Assembly (NCBI RefSeq): GCF_014195535.1
Contig: NZ_JACIBY010000005.1
Span: forward strand, 317,845-381,844
Reading direction: 5' to 3'
DNA from: Runella defluvii
GTDB taxonomy: Bacteria; Bacteroidota; Bacteroidia; Cytophagales; Spirosomataceae
DNA length: 64,000 bases
Of this stretch, positions 60,943-64,000 are shown piece after piece. The position numbers were made by a program, and so were the translations under genes. The number at the start of each line of letters is the position of its first letter. Position 1 is the first letter of the stretch. A model generated the notes under the pieces. That model had not been told where the DNA came from, ran no database searches, and worked only from the letters and a program-made list of their open reading frames with translations.

Positions 60943-63279
60943 CTATTTGCGGCGCTTTTCCTTCGTTCGAGGACGTTTTTCTTTCACACTTCCTCTACCA
61001 CGGCCACGCGCAGGCAATGCCGAAACAACATTGGAAGTAGTTTCTGCCAACGTCAAATCCATGCTTCGGCGCGAAATATTCGTGTCTTTGACTTTTACTT
61101 TCACCGTATCTCCAAACGTGTAAAAACGCTGCGTGCGCTTTCCGACTAGTCGGTAGTTTTCTTTGTCTAGTTCGTAAAAATCATCGTTCAGGTCGTTCAT
61201 TCTGACCAATCCTTCCGATGCCGTTTCGGTAATTTCGACAAACAAGCCAAATTCGGTAACGCCCGTAATAATCCCGTCCCAAACGCGCTCAGGGTCCATC
61301 GAGGCCATAAATTCCACTTGCTTGTACTTGATACTTGCCCGTTCGGCATTGGCGGCCAATTGCTCCCTCGACGACGAATGTTTGCAAGCAGGCTCGTATT
61401 CGGCTCGGTCGGGCGATGGCTTTCCGTCCAAATAATGCTGCAACAAACGGTGCGCCATCATATCGGGATAGCGGCGAATCGGCGATGTAAAGTGCGAATA
61501 CCGACGAAAAGCCAAACCAAAGTGGCCGACATCTTCGGTGCTGTATCGCGCTTTGGCCATGGTGCGAATCGCCAATTGTTCGAGTGCGTTTTGTTCAGGT
61601 TTCCCCTCCAAATCCGACATCAATTGATTGAGCGACTTGGCCACTACTTTTTCATCGTCGAGCTTCATTTTATAGCCTAACCGACCCGCGAAGGCGGCAA
61701 ACATCCGCAGCTTTTCCATGTCGGGCTCCTCGTGAATCCGATAGACCATGGTATTGGGCTGCTCCTTGTTTTTCGATTTTCGGTAAATGTATTCGGGTAC
61801 GCGCTTGTTGGCCAACAACATAAATTCCTCAATCAGCTTGTGGGCGTCTTTGCGGATTTTGGTGTAGAGCCCCAACGGCTTGCCATTTTCGTCCAACCTA
61901 AACTTCACTTCGGTGGTTTCAAAATTGACTGCTCCTTTGGCAAAACGCTCATCTCGAAGTTTGTAGGCCAACTGATTGAGCAAGGTAAGTTCTTTAGCAA
62001 AAGGCCCTGCCTCTTCTTCTCCGCGCGCGGTCGCTTCAAGTACTTCTTGTGCTTCCTCGTAGGTAAAACGTTTGTCAGAATGAATCACGGTACGGCCAAA
62101 CCATTCGTTGACGATTTTGGCGTTTTCGTTTAACTCAAACACCACCGAAAACGTCAATTTATCTTCATTGGGGCGCAATGAACACAAGTTGTTGGATAGT
62201 TTTTCGGGCAACATAGGCACCGTTCTATCCACCAAATACACCGACGTAGCACGGGCATACGCTTCCCGCTCCAACGCCGTGTTAGGACGTACGTAGTGCG
62301 AAACGTCCGCGATGTGAACCCCGATTTCGAAATGACCATTTTCCAACAACTGAACCGAAAGTGCATCGTCAAAGTCTTTGGCATCGGCAGGGTCAATGGT
62401 AAACGTTGTCACGGCACGCATATCGCGACGGCGCTTTATTTCGTCGTTTTCTATCACCTCCGAAATCGCATTTGATTCCGCTTCTACATCTTCAGGAAAC
62501 TTATAAGGTAACCCAAACTCCGCCAAAATCGCGTGCATTTCGGTTTCGTGAGCTCCTGCTTTGCCTAATACTTCCAGCACTTCTCCTTCCATACGACGCG
62601 AGCGCGTTGGGTACTGCGTAATTTTCAGCAACACCTTGTCTCCGTCTTGCGCATTGTTGAGTTTGGCCTCAGGAATATACACATCGTCATAAATGCGACG
62701 GTTGTCCAACACCACAATGCCGTACTTAGGCCAAAGTTCGACTTCACCCACCAGTTCGACCCGTCCACGCTCTAAAATCTCTTCCACTCGGCCTTCGCGG
62801 CGGCGGCCACTTCGGTAATCACTCAAAAGTTTTACCCGAACGGTATCGCCATCAATTGCTCCCCGCAAATCGTCGGAATCCACCCAAATGTCGGTATTTT
62901 CTAACTTAGGCTGCTCGCTTGATTTTTGGGTATCTAGTACGATAAAGGCATAGTTTTTATTGACGTGTTCGACTTTCCCGATAAACACATTTGCGTTTTC
63001 GTTGGTCGCATACAGCCCTTCTTTCGTTCGGATTACTTTACTTTCTTCCACAAGCTCATCGAGCAATCCATTGAAAATAAGCCGAAGTTTTGGGTCATCG
63101 GCATCAAAATGACTGTGAAGTTCATGCAATTCAAAAGGTCGCTCGGTATTGATTTCAAAAAAAGTAGCAATCTCGGATTTGAGTTCATCCAAAAACGAGA
63201 CTATTTGTCGATGCGTACGTCCCCCTTGTTTCTTTTTGGGGCTACGCGTTTTCTGTGATTTTTTCTTCATACTTTTCAT
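60943..63279 (-). CDS. rnr: Ribonuclease R
   Basis: About 778 residues from the ATG at 63279; in-frame ATGs at 63300 and 63270 are alternatives, and the 63378 start is unlikely because it extends far into the shared promoter. After a basic N-terminus come cold-shock-type OB domains, the RNB catalytic domain (TIDPADAKDFDDALSV, YVRPNTALEREAYARATSVYLVDR, MLPEKLSNNLCSLRPNEDKLTFSV), and a C-terminal S1 domain (WDGIITGVTEFGLFVEI). Degrades structured RNA 3'-5'. The tail is rich in Lys/Arg (GRGRGSVKEKRPRTKEKRRK). Confidence 0.95.
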   Translation of the reverse strand: MKSMKKKSQKTRSPKKKQGGRTHRQIVSFLDELKSEIATFFEINTERPFELHELHSHFDADDPKLRLIFNGLLDELVEESKVIRTKEGLYATNENANVFIGKVEHVNKNYAFIVLDTQKSSEQPKLENTDIWVDSDDLRGAIDGDTVRVKLLSDYRSGRRREGRVEEILERGRVELVGEVELWPKYGIVVLDNRRIYDDVYIPEAKLNNAQDGDKVLLKITQYPTRSRRMEGEVLEVLGKAGAHETEMHAILAEFGLPYKFPEDVEAESNAISEVIENDEIKRRRDMRAVTTFTIDPADAKDFDDALSVQLLENGHFEIGVHIADVSHYVRPNTALEREAYARATSVYLVDRTVPMLPEKLSNNLCSLRPNEDKLTFSVVFELNENAKIVNEWFGRTVIHSDKRFTYEEAQEVLEATARGEEEAGPFAKELTLLNQLAYKLRDERFAKGAVNFETTEVKFRLDENGKPLGLYTKIRKDAHKLIEEFMLLANKRVPEYIYRKSKNKEQPNTMVYRIHEEPDMEKLRMFAAFAGRLGYKMKLDDEKVVAKSLNQLMSDLEGKPEQNALEQLAIRTMAKARYSTEDVGHFGLAFRRYSHFTSPIRRYPDMMAHRLLQHYLDGKPSPDRAEYEPACKHSSSREQLAANAERASIKYKQVEFMASMDPERVWDGIITGVTEFGLFVEITETASEGLVRMNDLNDDFYELDKENYRLVGKRTQRFYTFGDTVKVKVKDTNISRRSMDLTLAETTSNVVSALPARGRGRGSVKEKRPRTKEKRRK

Positions 63280-63391
63280 ACTTCTACTCAAATTAACCAT
63301 TTTTTTCCGAAAATCATTGCATTTCCCTAGTTTTTCAAACCAAAACACCTCTATTTGCGTAAATAAGTAAACACCCAAGACATTTTAAACT

Positions 63392-63727
63392 ATGGCATCG
63401 TACTACAACTCTGAAGACCTTAAAAAATTTGGCGCCATTGGCGATTTTGGTGCAAAAAATTTAGCGCAAGATTTCTTCAAATACTACGGCGACGTATTTG
63501 CAGAAGGCGCTCTCACCTCTCGCGAAAAATCACTCATTGCTTTGGCCGTAGCCCACGTGCTCAAATGCCCCTATTGCATTGATGCTTACACCACCGACAC
63601 CCTCGAAAAAGGCTGCTCAGAAGACGAAATGATGGAAGCCGTACACGTAAGTGCTGTGATGGCCGCAGGTATTACCTTGGTACACAGTACTCAAATGATT
63701 AACAAGGCGAAAGAAGTCACGATGTAA
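63392..63727 (+). CDS. Carboxymuconolactone decarboxylase/AhpD-like protein, arsenosugar-associated type
   Basis: 111 residues, all-helical AhpD fold with the redox pair Cys59-x2-Cys62 in AHVLKCPYCIDAYT. Members of this family are thiol peroxidase-like. Because the next gene, 30 bp downstream, begins like the radical SAM enzyme ArsS, this matches the small peroxidase-like protein that accompanies arsenosugar biosynthesis. Role in that pathway is inferred from context. Divergent from rnr. Confidence 0.85.
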   Translation: MASYYNSEDLKKFGAIGDFGAKNLAQDFFKYYGDVFAEGALTSREKSLIALAVAHVLKCPYCIDAYTTDTLEKGCSEDEMMEAVHVSAVMAAGITLVHSTQMINKAKEVTM

Positions 63728-63756
63728 TTGTTGCAGGTTTTATTCTCCCCATTTTC

Positions 63757-64000
63757 ATGAATCCCGTCAAATCTCTCAAGGCACAAAAACACGAACTCGG
63801 AAACACCCAGTACCAGCTTGATGTACTGAACGATTCGGGAAAATTAGGGCATCACTTTCCCTTATTTCAGGAAAAACTCGCGCCCATCGGTTTGTTTCCG
63901 TTGAAACCCACGCAAATTGATATTTTTCAAATCAATGTGGGGAAAATGTGCAATCAAGTGTGTAAACATTGCCACGTGGACGCAGGTCCCGATCGCAAGG
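63757..64000 (+). CDS. arsS: Radical SAM protein, ArsS-like (truncated by window end)
   Basis: The first 81 codons are present. After about 60 residues comes CNQVCKHCHVDAGPDRK: the radical SAM C-x3-C-x2-C cluster with the HCHVDAGP context typical of the arsenosugar-biosynthesis enzyme ArsS (5'-deoxyadenosyl transfer to dimethylarsenite). The remaining three quarters lie beyond the window, so the assignment rests on this motif plus the AhpD-like neighbour. Cytoplasmic. Confidence 0.8.
   Translation, partial: MNPVKSLKAQKHELGNTQYQLDVLNDSGKLGHHFPLFQEKLAPIGLFPLKPTQIDIFQINVGKMCNQVCKHCHVDAGPDRK

Overview
The window is bacterial chromosome from the phylum Bacteroidota, most likely order Cytophagales (a Runella/Spirosomataceae-like organism; inference). 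The evidence is two SusC/SusD pairs, promoter-like TTTG/TAnnTTTG elements, Bacteroidota-typical families (DUF2851, DUF3127, DUF4097, SusD_2, the GlmU-like fusion) and intergenic DNA full of short hairpin repeats. No rRNA, tRNA, phage, transposase or CRISPR array was recognised.

Bases 1-13,400, minus strand: a catabolic locus read from a GntR/FCD regulator leftwards through SusC, SusD, a creatininase-family amidohydrolase, RidA, a 3-hydroxyacyl-CoA/L-gulonate dehydrogenase-type enzyme, an enolase-superfamily enzyme, an EamA transporter, a DHDPS/KDG-aldolase-type lyase and an SDR dehydrogenase. It looks like uptake and breakdown of a sugar acid or nitrogen-containing sugar derivative; the substrate is unknown. 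Matching TGTnnACA palindromes lie before susC and between gntR and the divergent cluster.

Bases 13,500-27,700, plus strand: a long run of exported and cytoplasmic sugar enzymes. Four genes carry twin-arginine signals (two Gfo/Idh/MocA oxidoreductases, a DegT-type PLP aminotransferase, a HiPIP). They sit with a neutral-ceramidase-like amidase, a beta-propeller protein, a membrane-bound-dehydrogenase-like lipoprotein, a sugar MFS permease, NagA, a NagB-like protein and a third Gfo/Idh protein. The likely theme is oxidation, transamination and N-deacylation of amino sugars in the periplasm, feeding cytoplasmic amino-sugar catabolism.

Bases 27,900-43,800: mostly housekeeping and small units: DUF3127, a 40-residue membrane peptide, hisB, an M20 hydrolase, rimO, a GbsR-type regulator sharing an operator with a membrane protein gene, an rmlA-ribE-GH13 operon, a DUF4097 repeat protein, a sensor domain without an output domain, DUF1684, uxaB and a GlmU-like enzyme.

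Bases 43,800-64,000: a thioredoxin-fold protein lacking its cysteines, a second EamA transporter, a second SusC/SusD_2 operon with a clear terminator, DUF1361, an M28 peptidase, DUF2851, a 1657-residue exported protein of unknown function, RNase R, and at the right edge an AhpD-like protein followed by the truncated start of a radical SAM gene of the arsenosugar (ArsS) type.

Across the window many gaps carry small hairpins. A recurring class has a TGAG (or CTCA) loop closed by stems that differ in sequence but stay complementary.
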